A stretch of 64,000 nucleotides of DNA, from contig JAFDWS010000006.1 of NCBI GenBank assembly GCA_018268375.1, forward strand, positions 355,115 through 419,114. The letters run 5' to 3'. A program made the position numbers and the translations under genes. The DNA is from Armatimonadota bacterium. GTDB lineage: Bacteria; Armatimonadota; Fimbriimonadia; Fimbriimonadales; Fimbriimonadaceae. The notes beneath the pieces were generated by a model. That model saw only the letters and a list, made by a program, of their open reading frames with translations. It was not told the origin of the DNA and made no database searches. This document shows positions 51,665-60,125 of the stretch, in pieces (within the stretch, counting starts at the first letter, position 1; each line of letters starts with the position of its first letter).

Positions 51665-53758
51665 TCCGCCGGTCGTCGGTGCCGAGCTCTGTGACAGCAC
51701 GATCGACCAAGCGCCTCGGCCCTGTGTTCCCACGACCATCCTGTTGTGCGCCGTGTCGATCTTGATGTCGATCACGCAGCACGTCGGAAGGCCGGTTCCG
51801 TAGGGGCTCCAGTGCACACCATCGTCAAGGCTTCGGTACACGCCCGTGTCGGTACCCACAAAGAGCATGCGCTTGCCTTTGAATTTCGTGACGGCAATGA
51901 CATTGACGGGCACGTCGGGCAAATTGCCGTCGAGCGTCTGCCACGTGTCGCCTCCATTCAGACTCCTCCGGATTTGATCCGTCCCGAAGTTGGAGACCGC
52001 AAGATAGACGATCTGGTCATTAGAAGGATCGATTGTAATCTCCCTCGTCACCCGTGGCCAGCCAGGGATGCTCTGCAGTTTCCTTGCGAACGTGGCTCCA
52101 CCGTCAGTTGACTTGGAAACGTTCCCATCGGTCGTCGCGACCCACACCGTGCTGGGATTCGAAGCGGAAATGGCGAGGGCTCGGATGGAGCCCGCTCCGT
52201 TCGAGAGGTCGCCGCTTAGGACAGACCAAGAGGTGCCTCCGTTGAGGCTACGGTAGACACGGTAGGTCCCCAGCAACATGCGATTGGAGTTCGTGGGATC
52301 GATCTCCACCGGGGAGAAGAAGGCACTGCGGTCTCCGGCATTGATGCCTGAACCGGCTCCGCCCCAGCTTCCTCCTCCGTTCGTCGAGCGGAAGAGGTTG
52401 CCCGCGCCTTGGTATTGGGCAAATTCCCGAAGGGGATTCGCTTGGTCGATGGCCGTGTAGCCTCCGTCCCCACCAATGGAGCTTGTCCAAGTCTTGGTGC
52501 TTCCAATGCGCTGGGCCGTACTGTTGTCCTGCAAGCCGCCGAGGACAAGGTTTGTGTCGGTGGGATGGATGGAGATAGCGGCGTAGAACTGGGTGATCCC
52601 GAGGCCCGTGTTCAAGTTGCTCCAGGAAGTGCCATTGTTCGTCGAGCGAAAGATCCCGCCGTCGTTGCCGCACAGGAGGCGACCGGACGCGTCCCATGCC
52701 ACCGCATGGTTGTCGACATGCTGGGTCGTCACTGTCGAAAACGACGTGCCACCGTTAGTGGACCTCAGCAAGTCGTAACCCGCGTAAACAGCGACATCTG
52801 CGTTCGTCGGCTGGACGCCGACGGCGCACAGATACCACCCGTACGTCGCTTGGAAACTACCGACAGGAACGCTCGTCCAGGTGTTTCCGCCATCCATAGA
52901 GCGATAACCGCCAAGCGTCGAACCGTTGTTGCCGCTTGCGTCGCAGCGATTCACGACGAGCGCGTAAACGCGGCTCGCGTTGTTGGGAGCCGTCGCGACC
53001 GAGATGCGGCCCAAGTTTGCGGTCGGCAGACCGCCCGCCAGTTTGCTCCAGCTCGCGCCGGAGTCCGTACTCCGATAGATGCCGTTCTCAGTGGCGCCGA
53101 AGGGCCGGCCAATGGCCGCGAAAACGATGTTCGGGCTGGACGGAACAATCGCGACGTCAGTGCCGGCCTGGTTCGGCAAACCGTTCAAGAGCTGGCTCCA
53201 GGTCGCCCCGCCGTCGGTCGACTTGAAGACGCCCATCGGCCCATCTTTCAGAGGATGTCCCTTTGCCCCCGCCTTCTCGGGGAATCCGCCTGCTGCGGCA
53301 ACAGCGGCATAGACCTCTTGAGTGTTCTGGGGATTGATGACGATCTTGGAGATCGTCCTGCCAGCGAAGGAGGAGTTCCCGAGGAGAGTCCAGGTGGATC
53401 CACCGTCCATCGACTTCAAAACGCCAACGCCATAGCGGCTGTGGTTCGCGTAGTTCGCCTCGCCGGTGCCGACGTAGACGATGTTGTCGTCGTTCGGATC
53501 GAGAGCGATCGCGCCGACCGCCGAAGAGGCCTCTCGGTTTGTCATCGGATTCCACGTGACCCCCCCGTCGGTGGTCTTCCAGACTCCTCCGTCGGCTCCG
53601 CCAACGTAGTACTTGTTGGGATCCGTTCCGCTACATGCAATGGCGCTGACGCGTCCGTTCGTGCCGCCGGAAATGGGCGATGGGCCAAGATCCGTCCAAA
53701 CCTGTCCAAAGGCGGATGACGCCAAAAGGGCGGTTGAGAGAGAAAGGAGCGCCTTCAC
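51662..53758 (-). CDS. Exported BNR/Asp-box (VPS10/sortilin-like) propeller protein
   Basis: The 698-residue protein has a signal peptide (MKALLSLSTALLASSAFGQ) and about ten Asp-box repeats of the SxDGGxTW type (KTTDGGVTWNPM, KSMDGGSTWTLL, KSTDGGATWSQL, RSTDSGASWSKL, RSTNGGTSFSTV, RSLNGGTSWSVL, KSTDGGATF, RSLNGGDTWQTL). This is a multi-bladed sialidase/VPS10-like propeller without sialidase catalytic residues that I can see. It is probably a secreted binding or surface protein. The GTG start overlaps the stop of the upstream gene (GTGA, 53755-53758), so the two are co-expressed. Confidence 0.88.
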   Translation of the reverse strand: MKALLSLSTALLASSAFGQVWTDLGPSPISGGTNGRVSAIACSGTDPNKYYVGGADGGVWKTTDGGVTWNPMTNREASSAVGAIALDPNDDNIVYVGTGEANYANHSRYGVGVLKSMDGGSTWTLLGNSSFAGRTISKIVINPQNTQEVYAAVAAAGGFPEKAGAKGHPLKDGPMGVFKSTDGGATWSQLLNGLPNQAGTDVAIVPSSPNIVFAAIGRPFGATENGIYRSTDSGASWSKLAGGLPTANLGRISVATAPNNASRVYALVVNRCDASGNNGSTLGGYRSMDGGNTWTSVPVGSFQATYGWYLCAVGVQPTNADVAVYAGYDLLRSTNGGTSFSTVTTQHVDNHAVAWDASGRLLCGNDGGIFRSTNNGTSWSNLNTGLGITQFYAAISIHPTDTNLVLGGLQDNSTAQRIGSTKTWTSSIGGDGGYTAIDQANPLREFAQYQGAGNLFRSTNGGGSWGGAGSGINAGDRSAFFSPVEIDPTNSNRMLLGTYRVYRSLNGGTSWSVLSGDLSNGAGSIRALAISASNPSTVWVATTDGNVSKSTDGGATFARKLQSIPGWPRVTREITIDPSNDQIVYLAVSNFGTDQIRRSLNGGDTWQTLDGNLPDVPVNVIAVTKFKGKRMLFVGTDTGVYRSLDDGVHWSPYGTGLPTCCVIDIKIDTAHNRMVVGTQGRGAWSIVLSQSSAPTTGG

Positions 53759-54534
53759 GGACGCGGCACCTCAAAGGTCATGGTCGTTGAATACAGTTCA
53801 AATTGAGCCTCCGGATCGTCCTTCAAAGGCCGCACAAACTGAACCTCCATGTCCCAGACACCCGGTTTGTCGGGAGTGAACCGATAGCGTTCAGCATCAT
53901 CCCGCACAAGCGTCTCGCCCGAGGACCGGTGGTTGATCTTCACCGTCGCATCCTCGATCTCGAGCCCCCTCATTACGACCTCGAAAGCGATGTCTCCTCC
54001 GAGCATCAGCGACGAGGGATCCATCATCAGGTGCACGGCGCTCGTGAGGCTCGTTTCTGAAGTCGCCACCGCCGAGCCGGGCGAATCCACTCCGGGCCCC
54101 CACTGCGTCCGAAGGATCGTCACTGCCGTTCTGTAGTGGCGGATCTTAACCGTGCCTGCCCCGACTGGCGCCTTCGTCAACTTCCGGAGGTCGGTGGAGT
54201 TCACAGACTCGATCCGCGGCAAGAAGTCAATTCCGAACATGATGGGCCCAGAAGCCGGAATCTTCAGCTCGAGCCGACCGTCCGGCCTTAGCCATTCGCC
54301 AATGTCGTCACGGTTCTCCTGCACCTCACCGGTGCGAAGGAACGACCATTTGACGGGCGCATCTGACCATTCTTCGGGAACGAGGGATGGAGCGCTTGAC
54401 CGGCGCAGATCGACGAGGGCGGTGCGGCCCTTCAAGAAGAACTGATCCGGTTGCAAGAAGACGCTTTGTTGGCAAAAAGCCCAGCCGCTCACGAGTGAGC
54501 CGGCCAGCACGGCGACTGTCCTTGAAAGAAGCAT
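53755..54534 (-). CDS. Hypothetical exported protein
   Basis: The 259-residue protein begins with a signal-like segment (MLLSRTVAVLAGSLVSGWAFCQ). A beta-rich body follows (VKWSFLRTGEVQENRDDIGEW, LELKIPASGPIMFGIDFLPRIESV), ending in an Ig-like WDMEVQFVRPLKDDPEAQFELYSTTMTFEV strand pattern. It may be a beta-sandwich partner of the co-transcribed BNR protein. No family recognised. I start at ATG 54534. An in-frame GTG at 54561 would add nine residues. Confidence 0.65.
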   Translation of the reverse strand: MLLSRTVAVLAGSLVSGWAFCQQSVFLQPDQFFLKGRTALVDLRRSSAPSLVPEEWSDAPVKWSFLRTGEVQENRDDIGEWLRPDGRLELKIPASGPIMFGIDFLPRIESVNSTDLRKLTKAPVGAGTVKIRHYRTAVTILRTQWGPGVDSPGSAVATSETSLTSAVHLMMDPSSLMLGGDIAFEVVMRGLEIEDATVKINHRSSGETLVRDDAERYRFTPDKPGVWDMEVQFVRPLKDDPEAQFELYSTTMTFEVPRP

Positions 54535-54604
54535 GTCCGTAGACCAACCTTGAGTGTACACGGTTACGGTTGAGGCAAAGGCCCCGAAGAACTGCTAGAC
54601 CGGG

Positions 54605-54970
54605 TTAGGATTTCGTGAGATCCATCGACTCTTTCGAGTTCGCGAGCCGCAAGGACTTCTCCCCCGACCACGTGATCGTGTAGCGGCTCGGACGCTTCAG
54701 CACTTCAGCGTTCGCTTCGGGCGCACCGGGCGGAAGCGAAACCTTCTCTGGAGTCAGCGTCACCGAGTTGCCGTCCGCCTTGTAATGCCCCGTGACAGCG
54801 ACCCCTCCGCTCGTCCCTGCTCCGACGGTCGACTGATAGCCGCCTCCTGGATCGAAGGTCAGCTCGACACTCGCAAACCCGACCGTCCCCTTCCATGTCC
54901 CCGCCAGTTTTGAAGCAGGTTGGCAGCCCAAGGCGAGAAGGAACAAGGTCAACAGGGCGGACTGGCGCAC
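54605..54970 (-). CDS. Small lipoprotein
   Basis: The 121-residue protein starts MRQSALLTLFLLALGCQPASK, a lipoprotein signal with LALGC lipobox (Cys about residue 16). The mature part reads LAGTWKGTVGFASVELTFDPGGGYQSTVG and HYKADGNSVTLTPEKVSLPPG, a small lipocalin/META-like beta domain of the LAGTW type. CATAAT lies six bases before the GTG start, giving a leaderless mRNA. A longer frame to 55144 enters the GNAT gene and was rejected. Function unknown. Confidence 0.75.
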   Translation of the reverse strand: MRQSALLTLFLLALGCQPASKLAGTWKGTVGFASVELTFDPGGGYQSTVGAGTSGGVAVTGHYKADGNSVTLTPEKVSLPPGAPEANAEVLKRPSRYTITWSGEKSLRLANSKESMDLTKS

Positions 54971-54976
54971 ACACCC

Positions 54977-54982
54977 ATTATG
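54977..54982 (-). promoter_or_regulatory. -10-like box of the 54970 lipoprotein gene (leaderless)
   Basis: CATAAT on the minus strand ends six bases before GTG 54970, overlapping the last codons of the GNAT gene. Confidence 0.45.
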
Positions 54983-55739
54983 TTCGTAGCGTGCCCGTTG
55001 CCCCTGGCCCGCGCTTCGGTCTGAACAAGACCAATTTCCCCCAGTATTCGTAGCCAAGGGTCGGATAAAGCAGGGCACCGACATGACTTGATAGGAGGAC
55101 GCTGTGGGACACGCCGAGCCGTAGGTCTTCGGCAAGCATCGCACCCATCAATTGAGAACCCAGGCCCTTTCGACGGTGCTCGGGCAAGACGTAAAGGTTG
55201 CTGACCCAATTTCCGAACCGTGTCGCGCTCACGCTCCTCACCCATCCGACAGGCGTCCCGCCTTCCCAGGCGGCGTACAACCGGTTCGGCGACCCTTCCT
55301 CCAACTGCGAAGCCAAAACTTGACGTGAGCCCGCCGCTCGGTTCACGAGAAGTGCATCTTCCCAATTGTCGACCCGACGGACAGCTTCCGTTGCGACCGA
55401 GTGAGCCCGTTCAGGTTTCATGACGAACAGGGGCTCGCGCACCATCAGCCTCATGCCACGGGCCCTATAAGCGGCCACCTCGCCCAGATGATCGATGCCG
55501 TCGCGAACGAAGACGCATAGAAACTTACGGGACATGGGCAGCGAGTGATAGAAGTCCATCACACGATCGACCGGCTGCCCACAAGCGATCACTTCTACCA
55601 AGCGTCCGGGCCCCTTGCGCTCCGGACCGTCTCTCAAGACGCCAAACCCTTCGGTCTTCTCGTACACGTAGGGCCCGAAGAGCGATTTGCAGGCGGCGAT
55701 CCCGTGGCCGAAAACGTCGACGGCGTCCTCGAACTGCAC
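54978..55739 (-). CDS. GNAT-family N-acetyltransferase
   Basis: The C-terminal half is a GNAT domain: RLYAAWEGGTPVGWVRSVSA, then the acetyl-CoA loop VSNLYVLPEHRRKGLGSQLMGAMLAED, and VLLSSHVGALLYPTLGYEYWGKLVLF. The N-terminal 120 residues (FGPYVYEKTEGFGVLRDGPERKGPGRLVEV to RARGMRLMVREPLFVMKP) resemble a degenerate second GNAT-like lobe. The substrate is unknown. The GTG start has CAGAAT six bases upstream. It is 253 residues and divergent from the alpha/beta hydrolase. Confidence 0.85.
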   Translation of the reverse strand: MQFEDAVDVFGHGIAACKSLFGPYVYEKTEGFGVLRDGPERKGPGRLVEVIACGQPVDRVMDFYHSLPMSRKFLCVFVRDGIDHLGEVAAYRARGMRLMVREPLFVMKPERAHSVATEAVRRVDNWEDALLVNRAAGSRQVLASQLEEGSPNRLYAAWEGGTPVGWVRSVSATRFGNWVSNLYVLPEHRRKGLGSQLMGAMLAEDLRLGVSHSVLLSSHVGALLYPTLGYEYWGKLVLFRPKRGPGATGTLRT

Positions 55740-55745
55740 GCTCTG

Positions 55746-55751
55746 ATTCTG
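55746..55751 (-). promoter_or_regulatory. -10-like box of the GNAT gene
   Basis: CAGAAT on the minus strand ends six bases before GTG 55739. Confidence 0.3.
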
Positions 55752-55804
55752 GCACTCGTTCTATCCCGACCGGCGTGCAGGAACCTTGGGTCCGGTCGAG
55801 TGGG

Positions 55805-55810
55805 TATCAA
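55805..55810 (+). promoter_or_regulatory. -10-like box of the alpha/beta hydrolase gene
   Basis: TATCAA ends six bases before GTG 55817. The last base departs from the TANNNT pattern. Confidence 0.3.
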
Positions 55811-55816
55811 GGCATC

Positions 55817-57166
55817 GTGCGGCTTTTTTCTCTTCTCTTCACTGCATTCGTCGCGATCGCCCACGCTCAAGACTTGCCGCGGCGGGGGACCCTCGGGATC
55901 CCTTTGCGGGCCGCCCCTGAGGCCGTCCGAACTGAGCTCAAGATCGGGGCGCAGGAAGGTCTTGAGGTAATCGAATCCGCCAATGGGTTGGAGAAGGGCG
56001 ACGTGATCATAGGAGTCGCCCGTGAAAGCGAGCAGTCCACGGTCGGCGTCACCCCGTTCAAATCCTTCCTTGAGTGGAACGAGCTGCTACGAGCTTGGAC
56101 TGATAAGCCGCTCGCCAAGCTTGCCATCAAACGCAAGGGCAGCGATGGCTGGAAGGAACTCTTGGTCGACGTCAAGATCCAGCCAAAGCCGAAGGACGAG
56201 ACTGAAAATTACTCCACTCTGTACGACTTTGTGACCAGTAGCGGTCACAAGATCCGGACGATCGTCACCAAACCCAAGTCACCCGGCAAGCATCCGGTCC
56301 TCTTTTGGATCCAAGGTATCAACGCCAGCACCGTCGACTACCCCCTGACGGCTCAGAACTACCTGACGAGACCGATCAAGGCTTTCGCAGACGACGGTTA
56401 CGTGACCGTGAGAGTCGAGAAGCCGGGCGTCGGCGACAGCGAGGGTGGGCCGGCCAGGCTCGTCGGCTGGGAGGAAGAGATGGACATCTACCGGCAAGCC
56501 TTGAAGGCGCTCGACAAGTACGACTTTGTCGACCGGGACAAGGTCTTCGTCTTCGGCCACAGCATGGGTGGCTGCCACGCGCCTGTGGTCTGCGCCGACG
56601 TCCCCGTGAAAGGAATCATCACCTACGGCACCGTGAGCAACAGCTGGTTGGAATGGGCAGTCAGGGCGCCACGCATCCAAGGGATTTTGAGCGGCCAAAC
56701 CCACGCTCAAGTCGACCAAGACGTCCGCAAGACTGCCCAGTTCTACACCTACCTGTACACCGAGAAGCGGAGCATCGCCTGGATCAAGGAGAACCATCCG
56801 GAGCTGGCCAAATTCTGCGACGAGAACTCGCCCGACGGAGTGATGCTGGGCGACAGGAGCATCCGATACATGCAAGAGGTGAACGACCGAAACTTCTGCG
56901 AGTGGTGGCCCAAGCTCGGCAAGACAAGGGTGCTTGCGCTCTTCGGCGAATTCGATTGGATCGCCCTCAAGGAGGACAGCACTCAGGTAGCCGACTGTGT
57001 GAATGCGGCGAATCCCGGGATGGCGGATTTTCAGATCGTTCCCCAGAGCGACCATATCTTTGAGCAATGTTCGTCGATGAAAGAAAGCTTTGCCAACTTC
57101 AACCGGCTTCCCGCCAATCCGGAAATCATCCGCATCATGAAGGAGTGGATCGCGCGAGTCTCCTAA
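55817..57166 (+). CDS. Exported alpha/beta hydrolase with N-terminal PDZ-like region
   Basis: After a signal peptide (MRLFSLLFTAFVAIAHAQ), residues about 20-122 look like a PDZ module (GLEVIESANGLEKGDVIIGV, then LAKLAIKRKGSDGWKELLVDVKI). An alpha/beta-hydrolase follows with nucleophile Ser249 (GHSMGG), the acid region FGEFDWIALKED and His in QSDHIFEQC. It resembles dienelactone-hydrolase/S9-like esterases. The PDZ part may position a peptide or partner protein (inference). GTG 55817 chosen from the signal peptide and a -10-like box. Confidence 0.85.
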   Translation: MRLFSLLFTAFVAIAHAQDLPRRGTLGIPLRAAPEAVRTELKIGAQEGLEVIESANGLEKGDVIIGVARESEQSTVGVTPFKSFLEWNELLRAWTDKPLAKLAIKRKGSDGWKELLVDVKIQPKPKDETENYSTLYDFVTSSGHKIRTIVTKPKSPGKHPVLFWIQGINASTVDYPLTAQNYLTRPIKAFADDGYVTVRVEKPGVGDSEGGPARLVGWEEEMDIYRQALKALDKYDFVDRDKVFVFGHSMGGCHAPVVCADVPVKGIITYGTVSNSWLEWAVRAPRIQGILSGQTHAQVDQDVRKTAQFYTYLYTEKRSIAWIKENHPELAKFCDENSPDGVMLGDRSIRYMQEVNDRNFCEWWPKLGKTRVLALFGEFDWIALKEDSTQVADCVNAANPGMADFQIVPQSDHIFEQCSSMKESFANFNRLPANPEIIRIMKEWIARVS

Positions 57167-57179
57167 ATCGCAGCACGAC

Positions 57180-57185
57180 CATAAT
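57180..57185 (+). promoter_or_regulatory. -10-like box of the glycosyltransferase gene (leaderless)
   Basis: CATAAT ends five bases before GTG 57191. Confidence 0.4.
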
Positions 57186-57190
57186 GAGTC

Positions 57191-58117
57191 GTGCCACGAG
57201 TCTCGGTGCTCCTGACCTGTTATAACCACCTCTGCTTCTTGCCAGCGTGCTTGGAATCGGTCCGCGCCCAGACTTTCACAGACTACGAAGTCATCGTTCT
57301 CGACGACGGCTCCACCGACGGCTCGCGGGACTGGCTCAAAGACATTCAAGCTGAGCAACCGGGGAACGTGCGACTGGTCTTCAACGAGAAGAACCTGGGC
57401 ACGTATGGCACCCTGAACGTCGGACTCGAGGAAGCGAGCGGAGAGTTCATTGCGATTCTCAACGACGACGATCTGTGGGCGCCCGAGAAGCTCGAGAAGC
57501 AAGTGGCTTTGATGGACGGCAACCCCAAGGTCGGCCTCTGCCACACGGACGGCTGGTTCATCGACGGCGCTGGCAAGCGGATGGAAGGTTCACCGCTGGG
57601 GTTTGAGTTTCCGCGCACGGAGACCGGTGATGTCCTTTTGGCGCTGATGTACGCGAACAAGATCATCGCCAGCGCCGCTCTCGTGCGGGCCTCCTGCTTC
57701 AAGGAGCTTGGGGGATTCAACGACGTCTATTTCGGCTCTGGCGACTGGGAGATGTGGTACCGAATCGCCGAGAAGTACGAAGTGGGCTATGTTCCTGAGC
57801 CGCTCACCTTTTACCGCGTCCATGGCGAGAACGCTTCCCACAAGCTCGATCGCATCTGGAAGGACGACCAAATGCTGCGAGAGTGGATAGCCGAAAGGAC
57901 ACCGAAGTACCAATCGCGTTTCCTCGACGCCGAACTCCAGCGGGCTGTGGCCCATAACTGGGCTTGCCTGGGCACGGTCAGAACGTTGAACGGAGATGCG
58001 AACGGCGGCCGGAAGGCGTTTCGCCGATCGCTTGAAATCGACCCGTCGCGGTGGAAGTCACGGGCACGGCTTCTGGCGACGTTCCTGCCGCGAAGCCTTT
58101 TTCGTAGGCTATTGTGA
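57191..58117 (+). CDS. Glycosyltransferase family 2 protein
   Basis: This 308-residue GT-A fold enzyme starts VSVLLTCYNHLCFLPACLESVRAQTFTDYEVIVLDDGSTDGS. The nucleotide-sugar/metal region is LNDDDLWAPEKLEKQVA, and the acceptor region is GGFNDVYFGSGDWEMWYRIAEKYEVGYVPEPLTFYRVHGENAS. It transfers a sugar from a nucleotide donor, probably for cell-surface glycans, but donor and acceptor are unknown. The GTG start has a CATAAT box just upstream. The last nine bases overlap the convergent gene. Confidence 0.92.
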   Translation: MPRVSVLLTCYNHLCFLPACLESVRAQTFTDYEVIVLDDGSTDGSRDWLKDIQAEQPGNVRLVFNEKNLGTYGTLNVGLEEASGEFIAILNDDDLWAPEKLEKQVALMDGNPKVGLCHTDGWFIDGAGKRMEGSPLGFEFPRTETGDVLLALMYANKIIASAALVRASCFKELGGFNDVYFGSGDWEMWYRIAEKYEVGYVPEPLTFYRVHGENASHKLDRIWKDDQMLREWIAERTPKYQSRFLDAELQRAVAHNWACLGTVRTLNGDANGGRKAFRRSLEIDPSRWKSRARLLATFLPRSLFRRLL

Positions 58118-59575
58118 GCTGCCGCCCTTGCGGCCGAACCGCTTTCCACGCCGGGAAAGCTCGATCGAGTTATCACGGGGCTTGGTCAGCCCAGTCGCGA
58201 CCAAATAGTCTTGGCGGTACGTCAAATCCCTCGTGACTTGGTACTCCGCGTCACAGAGCTCCTTAGCTTGGGTGAACCCGTAGAGCGAGGCGGCTCTATC
58301 CAGAGATTCCTTCAGGCCCGCGATCTTGCCCGTGTTGACCTTGCGGTCCATGAGGGTCGCCATCCCTGCCTCGCTTCTGAACACATCGCCTAGGCGCACT
58401 GGCGTCTCGCACCCGTTGATACACACCGAGACGACGTCGTTGGCGGGATAGAACTGGTTCTTGGCAGCCTGCAACTGTGCAATCTTGAAGGCGTCGCTCT
58501 GGAGGCCGGCTCGCTGGAACGCAGCCACGAGCCGCTTGTCGTGAATGATCTGTAGAGCCGCCTCAGCGCCTGTCTTCTCGGCTCCCGACTCCAAGTCCAG
58601 AGCCACAAGGCAACCGTGCTCGTCGACATCGATCCCGTACAGATGGAAGTCGTTGGCGAATCCCTTCTGATTGGAATTCTTGTAATGGAGCATCATCTTG
58701 CCGAGCGATCCGGAGCCCTCACCCAGGCAGGCGAACTGGATGAAGCCGACGCTGACGTACCCGGTGTCGTAGGTGTTGACCGAGTCGAATCCACCCTCGA
58801 GGAGCGAGACTGATTTCATGACCCGCTGCTCCGAAACTGACATGCCCGCACGCTTGAAGAGTTGCTCGACAGTGCCTGGAGCAAGCTTCTTGACACTGAC
58901 GCCCTCGCTGTTCACCCCTTCGGCGAACCGGTAGTACGCGTACTTGGGCCGAACCCGCACGTTGTCGACATAGGTCAAAGCCAGTCCGTCAGGGAAGGTG
59001 ACGGTATGGCGCATGGGACGTACCGGTGCCGCGAACGCGGGCGCCTGACCGACCAACGCGACAAGGTCGGAAGGGCACGGATCATCGAACGGCTTCGGTT
59101 CAGGCGTCCGGTCGACCTTGTCAGTCCCGACCTTGCGGTCAAGAGTCGCTCGTTGTGTCGCTAAAGGTTGGGCCGTGGACTTGGTCGCGCCACCTGCTGC
59201 TGCGCCGGAGACGTTGAGCGCTTCCGCCTTTGCGGTTGCCGCGGTCCAATCGCGCTCGACTTGGCGATCGATCCAAGCCACCCAAGCCTGTTGCCTGGGA
59301 TCATTGCCCTGGGGATCGCGCGTTGGCATGACCTTGCCGCTGGTGAATTGGCGGTAGACCTCTCGGATCCATTTCGACCCGGACGGAGTGAGTCGGACGC
59401 ACCATTCCTGTCCCTGGTCGCCGGACGGTTGCGCCTCGTAGTGGGCACCGTTCTCCCAGAAGTTGATGATCGCCTGGGTCTCAGACGGGCTGAAGAACGA
59501 CTGTTCCGGTTGCCTCGAAGCAGCTTGAGCCACTACCGCAAGGCCAATGAGACAAACCCGAAACGCGCCCGTCAC
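58109..59575 (-). CDS. Hypothetical exported protein
   Basis: This protein (488 residues) has a signal peptide (MTGAFRVCLIGLAVVAQAA), a roughly 100-residue N-terminal domain (FFSPSETQAIINFWENGAHYEAQPSGDQGQEWCVRLTPSGSKWIREVYRQF), a linker, and a C-terminal globular part with KSVSLLEGGFDSVNTYDTGYVSVGFIQFACLGEGSGSLGKMMLHYK. The latter resembles the chitosanase/lysozyme-like 'E-GGFD..N.YD.G..S.GFIQF' pattern, so it could be a peptidoglycan- or glycan-cleaving domain (low certainty). GTG 59575 is preceded by TACAAT at seven bases. ATG 59584 and ATG 59599 are alternatives. Confidence 0.7.
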   Translation of the reverse strand: MTGAFRVCLIGLAVVAQAASRQPEQSFFSPSETQAIINFWENGAHYEAQPSGDQGQEWCVRLTPSGSKWIREVYRQFTSGKVMPTRDPQGNDPRQQAWVAWIDRQVERDWTAATAKAEALNVSGAAAGGATKSTAQPLATQRATLDRKVGTDKVDRTPEPKPFDDPCPSDLVALVGQAPAFAAPVRPMRHTVTFPDGLALTYVDNVRVRPKYAYYRFAEGVNSEGVSVKKLAPGTVEQLFKRAGMSVSEQRVMKSVSLLEGGFDSVNTYDTGYVSVGFIQFACLGEGSGSLGKMMLHYKNSNQKGFANDFHLYGIDVDEHGCLVALDLESGAEKTGAEAALQIIHDKRLVAAFQRAGLQSDAFKIAQLQAAKNQFYPANDVVSVCINGCETPVRLGDVFRSEAGMATLMDRKVNTGKIAGLKESLDRAASLYGFTQAKELCDAEYQVTRDLTYRQDYLVATGLTKPRDNSIELSRRGKRFGRKGGSSQ

Positions 59576-59582
59576 GACATGC

Positions 59583-59588
59583 ATTGTA
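59583..59588 (-). promoter_or_regulatory. -10-like box of the 58109-59575 gene (leaderless)
   Basis: TACAAT on the minus strand ends seven bases before GTG 59575. The ATG at 59584 overlaps this box. Confidence 0.4.
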
Positions 59589-59672
59589 CTTGGAATCATC
59601 GGACGGAGTTCCGATTTCAGGAGCGCGATAGAGGCGCGAAGTGGCCCCCGTCAAGTTCGAATGTTGCCTGTT

Positions 59673-60080
59673 TCAGACCATTTTTACGGCTTTCAGCCGT
59701 GCCATGGCGCGGTCGAGCTCGTGTTGCGCCTGCTCCTGAGTGAACTCCGAAGACTCGCCTCGAAGTGCGCGTCGCGCTTCCTCGAGCAGCCGCTGCTCTT
59801 CGGCGATATCAATGTCCTTCGCGACACGGGCATCGTCGGCAAGGATGATGGCGTGGTTTCCGCTGACTTCCAGGAAGCCCCCGGTGATCGCCACGTGCTC
59901 ACGCTGGTTGGTGCTGTCCAGAATCTCAACAACGCCGCTCCTCAAGGCGATGATGGTCGCCTCATGGTCGGCCATGACGCCGAAGTAGCCGGTCACGCCG
60001 GGCGCGATGATCGAAGCGACTTCATCTTCGAACACAGTCCGGTCGGGCGCGACGACACTCACCTTGAACAGCTTCGCCAT
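59673..60080 (-). CDS. atpC: F0F1 ATP synthase subunit epsilon
   Basis: The 135-residue protein is the F1 epsilon subunit: a beta-sandwich (KLFKVSVVAPDRTVFEDEVASIIAPGVTGYFGVMADHEATIIALRSG) and a C-terminal helical hairpin (EEQRLLEEARRALRGESSEFTQEQAQHELDRAMARLKAV) that inhibits or couples rotation. atpC normally follows atpD. Here it stands alone on the opposite strand, about 13 kb from atpD. TAGAAT lies 12 bases before its ATG, so it probably has its own promoter. Confidence 0.93.
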   Translation of the reverse strand: MAKLFKVSVVAPDRTVFEDEVASIIAPGVTGYFGVMADHEATIIALRSGVVEILDSTNQREHVAITGGFLEVSGNHAIILADDARVAKDIDIAEEQRLLEEARRALRGESSEFTQEQAQHELDRAMARLKAVKMV

Positions 60081-60125
60081 GGGAACTCGTGGATTCTACC
60101 TTTGCGGCCTGGTCGCTCCCGGACC

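Noticed and set aside
51622-51782. Longer start for the 50505-51650 gene at 51782
   Set aside because: The extra 44 residues come from the antisense or overlapping end of the BNR gene and precede a clean signal peptide at 51650.
52409-53719. Open frame of 436 codons antisense to the BNR-repeat gene
   Set aside because: The opposite strand encodes clear Asp-box repeats, and the antisense translation is Arg/Val/Ala-rich with no motif.
56279-57544. Long open frame (421 codons) on the minus strand across the alpha/beta hydrolase and glycosyltransferase genes
   Set aside because: It spans two well-supported genes on the opposite strand and its translation has no recognisable fold.
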